DNA of 64,000 bases from Rhizobium sp. WSM4643 (GCF_025152745.1 NZ_CP104040.1:1922001-1986000); one strand, 5' to 3'. Positions 1-8,940 are shown, counted from the first letter of the stretch. The notes: generated by a model from the sequence alone, not told the origin. Made by a program: numbers and translations.

Positions 1-1
1 C

Positions 2-616
2 CTGCGCAACTCCGTCTTCGTCACCGTCATGGCGACGGCGATTACGCTGCTCGTCAATTCCATGGCCGCCTTCGCGCTGTCGAAATATCAGTTCCCCGGC
101 CGCACCGCCGTCATGCTGATGATCCTGGCAACGCTGATGGTGCCACTCTCGGTCATCGTCGTACCGCTCTATTCCGTCATCGGCACGCTGAACCTCTTCG
201 ACAGCCTCTGGGGCGTCATCCTGCCGACAGTCGCCACCCCGACGGGCGTCTTCCTGCTCAGGCAATACATGCTGACCATCCCCGACGAATTGCTCGACGC
301 TGCGCGCATGGACAAGGCCAGCGAATGGCAGATCTACTGGCGCATCATCCTGCCACTGTCCGCGCCGGCTCTCGCCGTGCTGGCGATCTTCTCCGTCGTC
401 TGGCGCTGGAACGACTTCCTCTGGCCGCTGATCGTGCTCTCGCGCAAGGAACTCTATACGCTGCAGGTCGGCCTCAACGTCTATGCCGGCGAACTCAACG
501 TCCAATGGCACTATATCCTCGCCATGACCGTCGTCTCGATGATCCCGGTCGTGCTGATCTTCGTCTTCCTGCAGCGCTTCATCACCACGGGCATTGCCGG
601 CTCGGGGCTCAAATAG
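2..616 (+). CDS. Carbohydrate ABC transporter permease, MalG-like (5' partial)
   Basis: Inner-membrane permease of a sugar ABC importer. The reading frame is open from base 2, so the N-terminus lies outside the window and about 204 residues remain. Several hydrophobic transmembrane stretches are visible. The cytoplasmic coupling loop typical of binding-protein-dependent permeases follows, reading DELLDAARMDKAS and then ILPLSAPALA (the EAA motif). The protein ends in the GLK typical of MalG/UgpE-type permeases. The MalK-like ATPase gene starts 50 bases downstream, so the two belong to one operon whose binding protein and first permease must lie upstream. The sugar cannot be told from sequence. 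Family call is secure. Confidence 0.93.
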   Translation: MRNSVFVTVMATAITLLVNSMAAFALSKYQFPGRTAVMLMILATLMVPLSVIVVPLYSVIGTLNLFDSLWGVILPTVATPTGVFLLRQYMLTIPDELLDAARMDKASEWQIYWRIILPLSAPALAVLAIFSVVWRWNDFLWPLIVLSRKELYTLQVGLNVYAGELNVQWHYILAMTVVSMIPVVLIFVFLQRFITTGIAGSGLK

Positions 617-666
617 GCCAGCTATAATTTGAAAGAGGCCAGCTTCCATATGAAACAGGAGAATGC

Positions 667-1746
667 ATGAGCGGGCTCGAGCTCAGGAACATCGTCAAGA
701 ATTTCGGCGCCGTCGAGGTCATTCGCGATGTCTCGCTTGAGGTCAACGACGGCGAGTTCGTCGCTTTCGTCGGCCCTTCCGGCTGCGGGAAATCGACGCT
801 GCTGCGCCTGATAGCCGGCCTCGACAAGCCCACAGGCGGCAGCATCGCCATTGACGGCAAGGATGTTACCGCTATCAGCGCCGCCGATCGCGGCTTGGCC
901 ATGGTCTTCCAGTCCTATGCGCTCTATCCGCATATGAGCGTCAGGGAAAACCTCGCCTTCGGTCTCGAAAACACCAAGGTGGCGAAAGCCGAGATCGAAG
1001 CGCGTATTACCGACGCCGCGCGCATGCTGGAGATCGAGCCTTTCCTGCAGCGCCGCCCGGGCCAGCTCTCCGGCGGCCAGCGCCAGCGCGTCGCCATCGG
1101 CCGTGCCATCGTGCGGCGGCCGGATGCCTTCCTGCTCGACGAGCCGTTGTCCAATCTCGACGCCGAACTCAGGGTCAGCATGCGCGCTGAGCTGGCCGCC
1201 CTTCACGCCCGCCTGAAGGCGACGATGATCTACGTCACCCATGATCAGGTCGAGGCAATGACGCTGGCCGACCGCATCGTCGTGTTGAGAAGCGGCAAGA
1301 TCGAGCAGGTAGGAACACCGCTGGAACTGTACAATAGGCCGGCCAACCGCTTCGTCGCCGGCTTCATCGGCGCGCCGCACATGAATTTCCTCGAAGGCGC
1401 GGTTGTCGGTCACGAGGACGGTTTGGCCGAGGTCGAAACCGTCGGCGGCCATCGACTTTCCGTCGTTGCCAAGGAGGCACGCCCGGCGGGCGAAAGGGTC
1501 AGCATCGGCATCCGCCCGCAGCATATCACCCTTGCCGATGCGGCCTCAGCAAGCAGGCTGGATACAAGCGTCACTCTTGTCGAGGAACTGGGCTCGGAGA
1601 CCGTCGTCCATGCCGACGCAGGCGGGAAAAAGTTGATTGCGGTCTTTGCCGGCCAGCAGCGGATGAAATCGGGCGACAGCCTGCCGCTGCATCTCGACCC
1701 CGAGGTACTCCACCTCTTCGGCGAGGACGGCAGGCGTTTGTCCTAA
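667..1746 (+). CDS. Carbohydrate ABC transporter ATP-binding protein, MalK/UgpC-like
   Basis: Cytoplasmic ATPase energising the sugar importer encoded just upstream. The 359-residue product carries Walker A GPSGCGKST (about residues 37-45), the Q-loop FQSYALYPHMSV, signature LSGGQRQRVAIGRA, Walker B FLLDEPLSNLD and the switch histidine in YVTHDQ. A C-terminal OB/TOBE regulatory region of about 120 residues follows, as in MalK and UgpC. The ATG is preceded by AGGAG. This is the last gene of its operon: a short palindromic repeat and a hairpin follow. The substrate is unknown because this ATPase class is shared among sugar systems. Confidence 0.95.
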   Translation: MSGLELRNIVKNFGAVEVIRDVSLEVNDGEFVAFVGPSGCGKSTLLRLIAGLDKPTGGSIAIDGKDVTAISAADRGLAMVFQSYALYPHMSVRENLAFGLENTKVAKAEIEARITDAARMLEIEPFLQRRPGQLSGGQRQRVAIGRAIVRRPDAFLLDEPLSNLDAELRVSMRAELAALHARLKATMIYVTHDQVEAMTLADRIVVLRSGKIEQVGTPLELYNRPANRFVAGFIGAPHMNFLEGAVVGHEDGLAEVETVGGHRLSVVAKEARPAGERVSIGIRPQHITLADAASASRLDTSVTLVEELGSETVVHADAGGKKLIAVFAGQQRMKSGDSLPLHLDPEVLHLFGEDGRRLS

Positions 1747-1747
1747 A

Positions 1748-1796
1748 GCATGGCGCGCAAAAGTGTGCAGCGGTTATGCGATAACGACATGCGTGG
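1748..1796 (+). repeat. Dispersed intergenic repeat, family A, copy 1
   Basis: A 49-base element begins one base after the stop codon of the ABC ATPase gene. Its ends are partly inverted (GCATG near the start, CGACATGC near the end). A second copy at 30778-30826 has the same length and orientation and matches at 43 of 49 bases. Both copies lie directly 3' of a stop codon and ahead of a GC-rich hairpin. From memory, similar elements are frequent in Rhizobium intergenic DNA; only the two copies here are seen directly. Confidence 0.8.
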
Positions 1797-1809
1797 AACA
1801 ATGAGCCGG

Positions 1810-1840
1810 ACAAACAAAGGCCCGCGCCGCAGCGCGGGCC
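1810..1840 (-). terminator. Rho-independent terminator of the KGG-repeat gene
   Basis: A perfect 9-bp GC stem (1819-1827 with 1832-1840) closes a CGCA loop. On the minus strand it is followed by TTTGTTTGT, so it terminates the minus-strand stress gene ending at 1862. It may also stop plus-strand transcription from the ABC operon. Confidence 0.75.
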
Positions 1841-1861
1841 GAATTTCATATCAGCACAACG

Positions 1862-2044
1862 TTATTGGCTGTTCTTATGGCTTTGTTGACCAGCCTTTAC
1901 ATGCTGCTCATGGCTGCCGCCGCGGGTTCCGCTGGACTGCGCGTCGCGGCCGCTTGAAGAGGCGCTGCGGGTATTGGAGTCATTCTTGTGACTCTGCTGT
2001 CCAGCCTTGACGTGCTGTTCGTGGGTTCCACCTTGGTTTGCCAT
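1862..2044 (-). CDS. KGG-repeat small stress protein (Con-10/GsiB-like)
   Basis: A 60-residue, very hydrophilic protein built on two near-identical modules. The first is GGTHEQHVKAGQQSHKN and the second GGSHEQHVKAGQQSHKN, separated by a Ser/Arg/Gly-rich linker. This is the KGG/Con-10 pattern of stress-induced, probably disordered proteins such as Bacillus GsiB. The start is set by AAGGAG seven bases before the ATG; the longer open frame upstream of it lacks such a signal and reads like non-coding sequence. An EcfG-type promoter at 2095-2119 and a terminator at 1810-1840 frame it as a single-gene unit. A role in desiccation or osmotic tolerance is inferred from the family. Confidence 0.85.
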   Translation of the reverse strand: MANQGGTHEQHVKAGQQSHKNDSNTRSASSSGRDAQSSGTRGGSHEQHVKAGQQSHKNSQ

Positions 2045-2094
2045 TTGGTTTCTCCTTGGATTTTGAACTGAGGCCACGTCGACCTCGGGTGGAC

Positions 2095-2119
2095 AACCTC
2101 GCTCTGGTACATGCGTTCC
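2095..2119 (-). promoter_or_regulatory. Candidate EcfG (general stress sigma factor) promoter
   Basis: Read on the minus strand the sequence is GGAAC, a 16-base spacer, then GGTT. The alphaproteobacterial general-stress sigma factor EcfG/RpoE2 recognises GGAAC-N16-17-CGTT, so only one -10 base departs. It would start transcription roughly 40 bases before the ATG of the KGG-repeat gene, a plausible regulon member. Confidence 0.6.
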
Positions 2120-2423
2120 GCATTTTAACATTTCGTGATCGCAGCTCGAGCCGAGGAGCGAGGAAGCAGGCCGGGCGGGCAGGGAGCTCGCCTGCCATTT
2201 CGTTGGCCATCGGGAGAAAGCGGAAAAATCCCGATGTTCTCCAGCACCGCCGCGTCCGCTTGGCGCGGCCCGCAACCTCGATTTGAAAATGCGCATATCG
2301 ACGAAAAGGTTCCAGGAAAACAACCGCATCCACCCGCGCCGGAAGCTTCGATGCGGCTCGCCGGCTCTTTTCAAATCGACAGCTCGCTCTACCTTAAAAG
2401 GGACGTGACGAAAGGAGAAAACC
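2120..2423. other. Divergent intergenic region without recognisable gene
   Basis: About 300 bases separate the promoter of the minus-strand KGG gene from the plus-strand small gene at 2424. Open frames here are short, lack ribosome-binding sites and match nothing I know. It presumably holds the promoter of the 2424 gene, but I cannot assign a clear -35/-10. Confidence 0.5.
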
Positions 2424-2633
2424 ATGACCGACGCACCGAATACGGCGACCCCGGCGCGAAGAGTGTTGCGTGGCCGCCCCTACAGCATCGGCGAATTTGC
2501 CAGGAAATACCGGTTGGATGACAAGGAGGCAAGGCGCCTCTACGACAAGTTCGGCCCGTCGGCTACCGAACTCGACCTGTTGATGGCGGCAAAGCGGCGC
2601 CCGCCGGGCCTGCCGACCAATCTCGACGCCTGA
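2424..2633 (+). CDS. Small conserved hypothetical protein
   Basis: A 69-residue product starting at an ATG seven bases after AAAGGAG, a strong ribosome-binding site. It has a short basic N-terminus followed by a probable helical region containing YSIGEFARKY and EARRLYDKFG, then a proline-rich tail. The helical part resembles small rhizobial DUF3606-like proteins and might hold a helix-turn-helix, but I do not recognise it with confidence. It lies nine bases before the GFA-family gene and may be co-transcribed. Function unknown. Confidence 0.75.
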   Translation: MTDAPNTATPARRVLRGRPYSIGEFARKYRLDDKEARRLYDKFGPSATELDLLMAAKRRPPGLPTNLDA

Positions 2634-2642
2634 CGGTCCGAC

Positions 2643-3017
2643 ATGAAGATCCGAACCGGAAGCTGCCTTTGCGGGGCGGTGGCCTACAGGGTGGAAGGCG
2701 AACCGCTTCGCACGGGCCTTTGCCACTGCGCCGATTGCCGCAAATCGAGTGGCTCCGCCTTCACCTTCTTCGCGGTCTGGCCGCGCCAGGCTTTCTCCCA
2801 CAGCGGCGAGATCGCCACTTTCTCCGGCCGCAGCTTCTGCCCCGTCTGCGGCAGCAGGCTTTTCTGCCTTAGGGATGACGAGGCGGAAATCCGTCTGGGC
2901 TCGCTTGACAGCCCGCCGACGGATCTTGCGCCTGGCTATGAAGTCTGGATCAAGCGGCGCGAACTGTGGCTGCATCCCTTGCCCGGCGCGGGCCAATTTG
3001 CCGAGGATGCGAACTGA
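2643..3017 (+). CDS. GFA (CENP-V) family zinc protein
   Basis: A 124-residue protein of the family named after glutathione-dependent formaldehyde-activating enzyme, whose members bind zinc through conserved cysteines. All expected ligands are visible: C8 and C10 in CLCG, C27, C29 and C32 in CHCADC, and C66 and C69 in FCPVCGS. The family is functionally mixed: some members act on glutathione adducts and most are uncharacterised, so a formaldehyde role should not be assumed. It follows the small gene at 2424 by nine bases. Fold assignment is secure, substrate unknown. Confidence 0.9.
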   Translation: MKIRTGSCLCGAVAYRVEGEPLRTGLCHCADCRKSSGSAFTFFAVWPRQAFSHSGEIATFSGRSFCPVCGSRLFCLRDDEAEIRLGSLDSPPTDLAPGYEVWIKRRELWLHPLPGAGQFAEDAN

Positions 3018-3201
3018 CGGGCGCTAAAGCGCGTCGCCATCGAGATCAAACGCACCGAAACTTGACTTTCCTTACCAATATTTCATTTCACCCATCTGCA
3101 ATTCCGTGCCAGTTCGGCGGCAACGCTAATCGCCGGTTCATCTGCGCTATGATTATTTCGCCGCAGAGGCCGCAAGCGGTCACTGACGGATCGAGGACGA
3201 C

Positions 3202-4494
3202 ATGAACAAAATCGTAAGCGGCAGCGAGACCGGAGCAAAGACAGGCGCAGCGTCCGATCTCGCCGCGGTCCTTGCCGCATCGGGACGGCAGGGCAGGCGC
3301 AGCCGCTGGCGCGGACGCCTGATCATCCTGCTGATCCTCATCGCTGCCGCAGCGGTTGCTGCCTATTTCTATGTGGGCCGCGGGCAAAGCGAAGTGAACT
3401 ATGCTACCCAGCCGGCAAGACGCGGCGATCTGACGGTGCTTGTCACCGCCACCGGTTCCGTGCAGCCGACCGAGCAGGTGGATATATCGAGCGAGCTGTC
3501 CGGCACGGTCCGCGACGTCAACGTCGATTACAACAGCACGGTCAAGTCAGGCGAAGTGCTCGCCCTTCTCGATACGAACAAGCTCGAGGCAGATGTGAAG
3601 AGCTCGCGCGCCAAGCTCAATTCGGCCAAGGCGAACGTCGTCAAGGCCGATGCCGATATGCAATCGGCAAGCACCTCGCTCGAGCGGTTGAAGAGCCTGG
3701 TCAGGAGCAACGTCTCCACCCAGCAGAGCCTCGATGATGCCAGCTACAAATATGATTCCGCCGTCGCCGCCAAACAGATCAACGAGGCCGAGGTCCTCGC
3801 CTCGGAGGCCGACCTGCAGCTTGCCGAAGTCAATCTCGCCAAGGCGAAGATCATCTCGCCGATCGACGGCGTCATCCTCACCCGCTCCGTCAATCCGGGC
3901 GCCACGGTCGCAGCCTCGCTTTCGGCACCGATCCTTTTCACCATCGCCGGCGACCTGAAGAAGATGGAACTGCAGGTGGATGTCGACGAGGCCGATGTCG
4001 GCCAGATCGCCGTCGGCCAGAAGGCGAAGTTCACGGTCGACGCCTATCCCGACCGGACATTTCCCGCCGAGATCGAGCAGATCCGCTTCGCCTCCGAAGT
4101 GGTCAACAATGTCGTGACCTATAAGGCGGTCCTGTCGGTCGACAATGCCGATCTGCTGCTGCGTCCCGGCATGACGGCGACGGCCGACGTCACCGTCGAG
4201 GCTGTCAAGGATACTCTGATGGTGCCGAACGCCGCGCTACGCTATGCGCCTGCGCAGGCGGAAAGGCGCGGCCGCGGCATTTTCGGTATCTTCGGCCCGC
4301 CGCGCCAGCGGAACAACAATGCCGGTTCGGCGCTGACGGGCACGCAGCGCCGCGTCTGGGTGCTGCGCAACGGCCGCCCGGTGCCTGTTGTCATCCAGGT
4401 CGGCTCATCCGACGGCCAGTTCACTCAGGTCGTCTCCGGCGACATCAAGCAAGACGACGCTTTGGTGATCGACGCCACGGCGCGTGCGAACTAG
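3202..4494 (+). CDS. MacA-like periplasmic adaptor of an ABC efflux system
   Basis: Membrane-fusion protein linking an inner-membrane MacB-type transporter to an outer-membrane channel. The 430-residue product has a cytoplasmic N-terminus of about 35 residues, one transmembrane helix (LIILLILIAAAAVAAYF), and split lipoyl halves flanking a long alpha-helical hairpin (about residues 125-215). Beta-barrel and membrane-proximal domains follow. Near residues 350-375 there is an unusual Arg/Gly/Asn-rich insertion (ERRGRGIFG, PPRQRNNN). It heads a three-gene operon with the ATPase 12 bases downstream. Exported compounds could be macrolides, peptides or lipids and cannot be told from sequence. Confidence 0.92.
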   Translation: MNKIVSGSETGAKTGAASDLAAVLAASGRQGRRSRWRGRLIILLILIAAAAVAAYFYVGRGQSEVNYATQPARRGDLTVLVTATGSVQPTEQVDISSELSGTVRDVNVDYNSTVKSGEVLALLDTNKLEADVKSSRAKLNSAKANVVKADADMQSASTSLERLKSLVRSNVSTQQSLDDASYKYDSAVAAKQINEAEVLASEADLQLAEVNLAKAKIISPIDGVILTRSVNPGATVAASLSAPILFTIAGDLKKMELQVDVDEADVGQIAVGQKAKFTVDAYPDRTFPAEIEQIRFASEVVNNVVTYKAVLSVDNADLLLRPGMTATADVTVEAVKDTLMVPNAALRYAPAQAERRGRGIFGIFGPPRQRNNNAGSALTGTQRRVWVLRNGRPVPVVIQVGSSDGQFTQVVSGDIKQDDALVIDATARAN

Positions 4495-4506
4495 CCGGAG
4501 AGACGG

Positions 4507-5223
4507 ATGGCAAGCCCGCCGCTCATCGAATTCAGACAGGTCTCGAAAGTCTATGGCGAGGGCGAGGCGGCGATCCGCGCGCTCGACCACGTCGATCTCG
4601 CGATCAACGCCCATGAATTCGTCGCGATCATGGGCCCATCAGGCTCCGGCAAGTCGACGGCGATGAACATTCTCGGCTGTCTCGACGTGCCGAGCGCCGG
4701 CGACTATATCTTCGAGGGCATTCCGACCAGCGGCTTCGACCGCAGCCAGCTGACGCTGCTGCGCCGCCACATGCTCGGCTTCGTTTTCCAAGGCTTCAAC
4801 CTCCTGTCGCGCACCTCGGCCGTCGAGAATGTCGAACTGCCGCTGATCTATCGCGGCATGGCGGTGCGCGAGCGGCGCGAAAGGGCCCGCGAAGCCCTGG
4901 CGCTGGTCGGGCTGTCCGGTCGCGAACATCACAAGACGCAGGAGCTGTCAGGCGGCCAGCAGCAGCGCGTCGCCATTGCCCGCGCCATCGTCACCGAGCC
5001 GGCACTACTCTTGGCCGATGAGCCCACCGGCAATCTCGACACGAAAACCAGCGTCGAAATAATGGATCTGATGACGCGGCTGAACCGCGAGCAAGGCATC
5101 ACCATCGTCATGGTCACCCACGAGCCCGATATTGCCGCCTATGCGCAGCGGCTGTTGCGCTTCGTCGACGGCAAGCTGGAGACTGAGGTCGAGCATCGGA
5201 GGAGGGCGGATCATGTTCCTTGA
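4507..5223 (+). CDS. MacB-type ABC transporter ATPase (LolD-like)
   Basis: Cytoplasmic ATPase of 238 residues with Walker A GPSGSGKST, Q-loop FVFQGFNLL, signature LSGGQQQRVAIARA, Walker B LLLADEPTGNLD and the H-loop in MVTHE. This is the MacB/LolD/FtsE-like group, which drives mechanotransmission rather than classical import. In E. coli MacB the ATPase and membrane domain are fused; here they are separate genes overlapping by 11 bases, a common split arrangement. It works with the adaptor upstream and the permease downstream. Confidence 0.93.
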   Translation: MASPPLIEFRQVSKVYGEGEAAIRALDHVDLAINAHEFVAIMGPSGSGKSTAMNILGCLDVPSAGDYIFEGIPTSGFDRSQLTLLRRHMLGFVFQGFNLLSRTSAVENVELPLIYRGMAVRERRERAREALALVGLSGREHHKTQELSGGQQQRVAIARAIVTEPALLLADEPTGNLDTKTSVEIMDLMTRLNREQGITIVMVTHEPDIAAYAQRLLRFVDGKLETEVEHRRRADHVP

Positions 5224-6415
5224 GACGCTGAAGCTGGCGCTGCGGGCCATCAGCCGCAACATGCTGCGCTCGTTCCTGACCGTGCTCGGCGTCGTCATCG
5301 GCGTTGCCGCCGTCATCGCGCTGGTGACGATCGGCAACGGCACAACCGCACAGGTTTCGACCGAACTGTCGCGACTCGGCACCAACATGCTGTTCGTCCG
5401 TCCCGGCCAGTTCGGCCCCGGCCGGGCAAGCTCCGAGGCCAAGCGCTTCAGCATCAAGGACGTCGCGGCGATCCGCGACCAGATCACCGGCCTCAGGGCG
5501 GTGGCGCCGCTCAACCAGTCGACGGCGACGGTGATCTTCGGCGGCCAGAATCATTCCACAAGCGTCTCCGGCACCACCAATGATTATTTCATCGCGCAGG
5601 ACTGGAACCTCGCGCTCGGACGCAATTTCACCCCTGCCGAGGAACGCGGGCAGGCGCGCTGCATCATCGGCGAAACGGTGCGGTCGCAGCTCTTCGGCAG
5701 CGCCGACCCCACCGGCCAGCAGATCCGCGTCGGCAAGGTCTCATGCCCCGTCATCGGCGTGCTGGCCAAGCGCGGCCAGTCCGGCATGGGCAACGACCAG
5801 GATGATGTCGTCATCATGCCGGTCAAGGTGTTTCAGCGGCGTATCAGCGGCAACAGCAACGTGCCGCAGATCATCATCTCGGCGCGCGACGGCGTCTCCA
5901 CAGCCAAGGTGCAGTCCGATGTCGAAAATCTCCTGCGCGAGCGCCGCAAGATCGTGCCCGGCCGCCAGGACGATTTCAACGTCAACGACATGACCCAGAT
6001 CGCCGAGGCGATGACCGGCACGACGACGCTGCTGACCGGCCTGCTCGGCGCCGTCGCCGCGATCAGCCTGCTCGTCGGCGGCATCGGCATCATGAACATC
6101 ATGCTGGTTTCCGTCACCGAGCGGACCCGCGAAATCGGCATCCGCCTGGCAATCGGCGCGCTCGAAAACCAGGTGCTCACCCAGTTCCTGGTCGAGGCGG
6201 TGGCACTGTCGCTGTTCGGCGGCATCACCGGCATCGTGCTTGGCTTGAGCCTCGGCTTCGGCGCCGTGACGCTGCTGAAAGTACCCTTCGTCTTCAGCCC
6301 CCTGATGGTCGCCGTCGCCTTCCTCTTCTCCGCGGCGATCGGCATGATCTTCGGCTATTTCCCGGCGAGAAGGGCAGCGCAGTTGAACCCCATCGAGGCG
6401 CTGCGGCACGAGTAA
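5213..6415 (+). CDS. MacB-type ABC transporter permease
   Basis: 400-residue membrane subunit of the same efflux system. It has an N-terminal helix (about residues 20-42), a large periplasmic MacB_PCD domain with two cysteines (in ARCIIG and KVSCPV), and three C-terminal helices around GIGIMNIMLVSVTERTREIG, the FtsX-domain signature. The start at 5213 is chosen because AGGAGGG lies seven bases before it and it begins at the conserved MFLETLKLALRA. An upstream in-frame extension lies wholly inside the ATPase gene and is rejected. No outer-membrane channel gene is adjacent, so a TolC-like partner must be encoded elsewhere. Confidence 0.93.
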   Translation: MFLETLKLALRAISRNMLRSFLTVLGVVIGVAAVIALVTIGNGTTAQVSTELSRLGTNMLFVRPGQFGPGRASSEAKRFSIKDVAAIRDQITGLRAVAPLNQSTATVIFGGQNHSTSVSGTTNDYFIAQDWNLALGRNFTPAEERGQARCIIGETVRSQLFGSADPTGQQIRVGKVSCPVIGVLAKRGQSGMGNDQDDVVIMPVKVFQRRISGNSNVPQIIISARDGVSTAKVQSDVENLLRERRKIVPGRQDDFNVNDMTQIAEAMTGTTTLLTGLLGAVAAISLLVGGIGIMNIMLVSVTERTREIGIRLAIGALENQVLTQFLVEAVALSLFGGITGIVLGLSLGFGAVTLLKVPFVFSPLMVAVAFLFSAAIGMIFGYFPARRAAQLNPIEALRHE

Positions 6416-6430
6416 GAGACGCCGCAAGCG

Positions 6431-7657
6431 CTATAGCGCTGCGAGGGCGCGTGCCATGCGCCCGAGCGCTTCCTTGAGGACTGAGCGCGGACAACCGACG
6501 TTTAGGCGGATGAATCCTTCTCCACCCGGCCCATAGACGCGCCCATCGTAGAGGTTGACCCCGGCCCGTTCGACGAAGAATCGATGGATTCCTTCCACCT
6601 TTTCGTCCAACTCTCGCGCGTCGAGCCAGACCAGATATGACGCGTCGGGTCGCATCGGTGTGATACCCGGAAGATTGTTGCCCGCTACGCCCGAGACGAG
6701 ATCGACGTTCTCGCGAACATAAGGTGTAAGGCTGTCGAGCCATTGATCGCCCGAGCTATATGCGACTTCAAGAGCCAGCCGTCCGAAATAATGAGCGTTC
6801 AGCATGAACGATGCTTGCATGACCTGGAACAGCTCCTCGCGACGTTTCCGGTCAGCGACGGAAACTGTAGCCGCAGGTACACCGGCCAAATTAAATGTCT
6901 TGGTCGGTGCTGTGCAGATGAAGGATTTTGCCGCCGCGGCGTCACCGAGAGAGGAGAATACGATATGAGGGCGATCGCTTAGTCGAATGTCGCAGTGAAT
7001 GTCGTCGGAGATGACCAGGATGCCGTAGTGCTCACATATGGCGTCAAGGCTCTTCAGCTCCTCACGTGTCCAGGCCTTTCCGGCAGGGTTGTGCGGATTG
7101 CACAATAAAAACGCGCGGGCGCCGTTCGCAGCTTGCCGTTCGAAATCCTCCAGATCGAGCTCGTAGGCACCGTTCGCAAGTCTCAGGCGGTTGATCAGGA
7201 GCTTCCTGCCATTCTCGCGGACGACTTGGAAATATGGAGAATAGACTGGTGCCTGGACGATGACGCCGTCACCGGCTTGGGTAAAGGTCCGCAAGATAGC
7301 TGCGACGGAGGGCATGATTGCCGGAGCAGGAAGCAGCGTCTCGACATCCACATTCCAGCCGTGGCGGCGCTTGAACCAGGACTTTATGATTTCGTAATGG
7401 TGCGGATCGCGCTTGGTATAGCCATAGATGCCGTGATCAACGGCCTCGCGCAGGCGTGCAATCACCGGTTCCGGCGCACGAAAATCCATGTCGGCCGTCC
7501 AGAGCGATATCAATCCGTCGCCCTGGACGCGGGGAGAGAATTCGTCCCACTGATTGGCCCATTTCGCCGAACCGAATTGGCTGCGGTCATGAACAACGTC
7601 AAAATTCGTCTCCTCGGCGCCCAGTTTCCTGGTCGCCGGTGCATGGGACTGTGTCAT
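6431..7657 (-). CDS. PLP-dependent C-S lyase/aminotransferase, MalY/PatB-like
   Basis: 408-residue fold-type I PLP enzyme. Visible features are WTADMDFR near the N-terminus, CNPHNPAGK (about residues 186-194), SDDIHCD with the pyridine-binding aspartate near 218, and PLP lysine K253 in APTKTFNLAG. These are hallmarks of the MalY/PatB cystathionine beta-lyase subgroup rather than aspartate aminotransferase. It is the last gene of the LysR-regulated amino-acid transport block, about 140 bases after the second permease gene. This suggests that the imported substrate is a sulfur amino acid such as cystathionine or cystine; that is inference. The start at 7657 gives the usual family length. Confidence 0.88.
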   Translation of the reverse strand: MTQSHAPATRKLGAEETNFDVVHDRSQFGSAKWANQWDEFSPRVQGDGLISLWTADMDFRAPEPVIARLREAVDHGIYGYTKRDPHHYEIIKSWFKRRHGWNVDVETLLPAPAIMPSVAAILRTFTQAGDGVIVQAPVYSPYFQVVRENGRKLLINRLRLANGAYELDLEDFERQAANGARAFLLCNPHNPAGKAWTREELKSLDAICEHYGILVISDDIHCDIRLSDRPHIVFSSLGDAAAAKSFICTAPTKTFNLAGVPAATVSVADRKRREELFQVMQASFMLNAHYFGRLALEVAYSSGDQWLDSLTPYVRENVDLVSGVAGNNLPGITPMRPDASYLVWLDARELDEKVEGIHRFFVERAGVNLYDGRVYGPGGEGFIRLNVGCPRSVLKEALGRMARALAAL

Positions 7658-7800
7658 CGTTTGAGTCCTAGTATTTGTGTGCGCAAGCCGCGCATTGAAA
7701 GAGCGGGACAATCACCTCAGGATTTGTCGCAGGAACTGCCCGGCGGCGGCTGTGATGTCGCCAGCGGCGTTTACTTCGGATTGTTCAACATCCGCACTTC

Positions 7801-8940
7801 CTATGATTTGTGAGCGCGCGCGAGATGACTTTCCACGGACATGGAATAGCGAGACATCCCGAAACAGAAGATCCAGTAGATAACCGCCGCAAAAAGATAA
7901 CCGGTTGACGAGATAGTCGGTCCCGCCCAGTTCGGATCGATACGGGCGGTTTCGACTGCTCGCAGAAAGTCTGCTATGCCGACGATCGCGACGAGCGTCG
8001 TGTCCTTGAAAAGTCCAATGAACGTCGAAACAATGCCGGGAATGACGATCGCGAGCGCTTGAGGCAGGATGACGAGCCTCATGCTCGTGAAGTACCCGAC
8101 GCCCAGGGCCTGAGCCCCTTCATATTGGCCGTTGGGGATAGCCTGCAGCCCGGCACGAATTACTTCCGCCATGTAAGCCGCCGAGAAGAGGGCAGTGCCA
8201 ATCATTGGGCGCAAAAGTCTATCGGGCGTTAGTGCCTCAGGCACAAACAGAGGCATCATGAAGTTCGCCATGAAGAGCACGGTGATAAAGGGTACGCCTC
8301 GGACAATCTCGATATAGAAGACACAGACGGCCTTGACGATTGGAAGCTCAGAACGTCTGCCGAGTGCGAGGATGATCCCAAGCGGCAGCGAAAACACGAT
8401 CCCTACAACGGACATCAAGAGCGTGATCATCATTCCGCCCCATAGCGTTGTGTCTATGACCGGCAGACCAATCGTTTCCACACCACGAAGCAGCGCAAAC
8501 GCCACAATGGGATAAATTCCGAAGAACAGCAGTGCTGCGATGTTGCGACATGGGGCGCTCCGCCATAGGAGCCACCCGACCAAGGCAGCACCAATCAGCT
8601 GCGTTACGTCGACCCGCCAGCGCTCGGTTGCCGGATATGCGCCGTACCGTAGATAGTTCAGTTTAGCGGCGACAAACGACCAGCATGCGCCGTCTGGATT
8701 GGCACGGCAGGTTTCGCTGTCACCGCTCCACACGGCATTTATCAAGGCAAAGCTCAGGAATTGCCAAACGAGCCAAACCGCCAGCCCGGTGAAACACACG
8801 GTTAAAAGGCATGAGAAGGGACTGGAGAACAGGTTCTTCTGTGCCCAAGTCATAGGGCCGGGCTGGATTCCGGGCGGCGGAGCGACAGCAGGAATGTATT
8901 CATATCGATATGCAGCCGGCACATGAAGAGTTTCATTCAT
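7801..8940 (-). CDS. Polar amino-acid ABC transporter permease, AapM-like
   Basis: 379-residue inner-membrane permease with a long N-terminal extension, two early hydrophobic segments and the HisM-type permease domain. The coupling loop reads RAGLQAIPNGQYEGAQALG, followed by LRLVILPQALAIVIPG. The length and split architecture match AapM/BztC of the general amino-acid transporter family. It starts one base after the AapQ-like stop codon. Translation is taken from the ATG giving MNETLHVP; the upstream seven codons overlap the preceding gene. It partners with the AapQ-like permease and AapJ-like binding protein. Confidence 0.92.
   Translation of the reverse strand: MNETLHVPAAYRYEYIPAVAPPPGIQPGPMTWAQKNLFSSPFSCLLTVCFTGLAVWLVWQFLSFALINAVWSGDSETCRANPDGACWSFVAAKLNYLRYGAYPATERWRVDVTQLIGAALVGWLLWRSAPCRNIAALLFFGIYPIVAFALLRGVETIGLPVIDTTLWGGMMITLLMSVVGIVFSLPLGIILALGRRSELPIVKAVCVFYIEIVRGVPFITVLFMANFMMPLFVPEALTPDRLLRPMIGTALFSAAYMAEVIRAGLQAIPNGQYEGAQALGVGYFTSMRLVILPQALAIVIPGIVSTFIGLFKDTTLVAIVGIADFLRAVETARIDPNWAGPTISSTGYLFAAVIYWIFCFGMSRYSMSVESHLARAHKS

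Noticed and set aside
1747..1860. A possible small RNA gene after the ABC ATPase gene
   Set aside because: The stretch is explained by repeat family A and a terminator; no separate promoter is visible, so I list it only as repeat and terminator.
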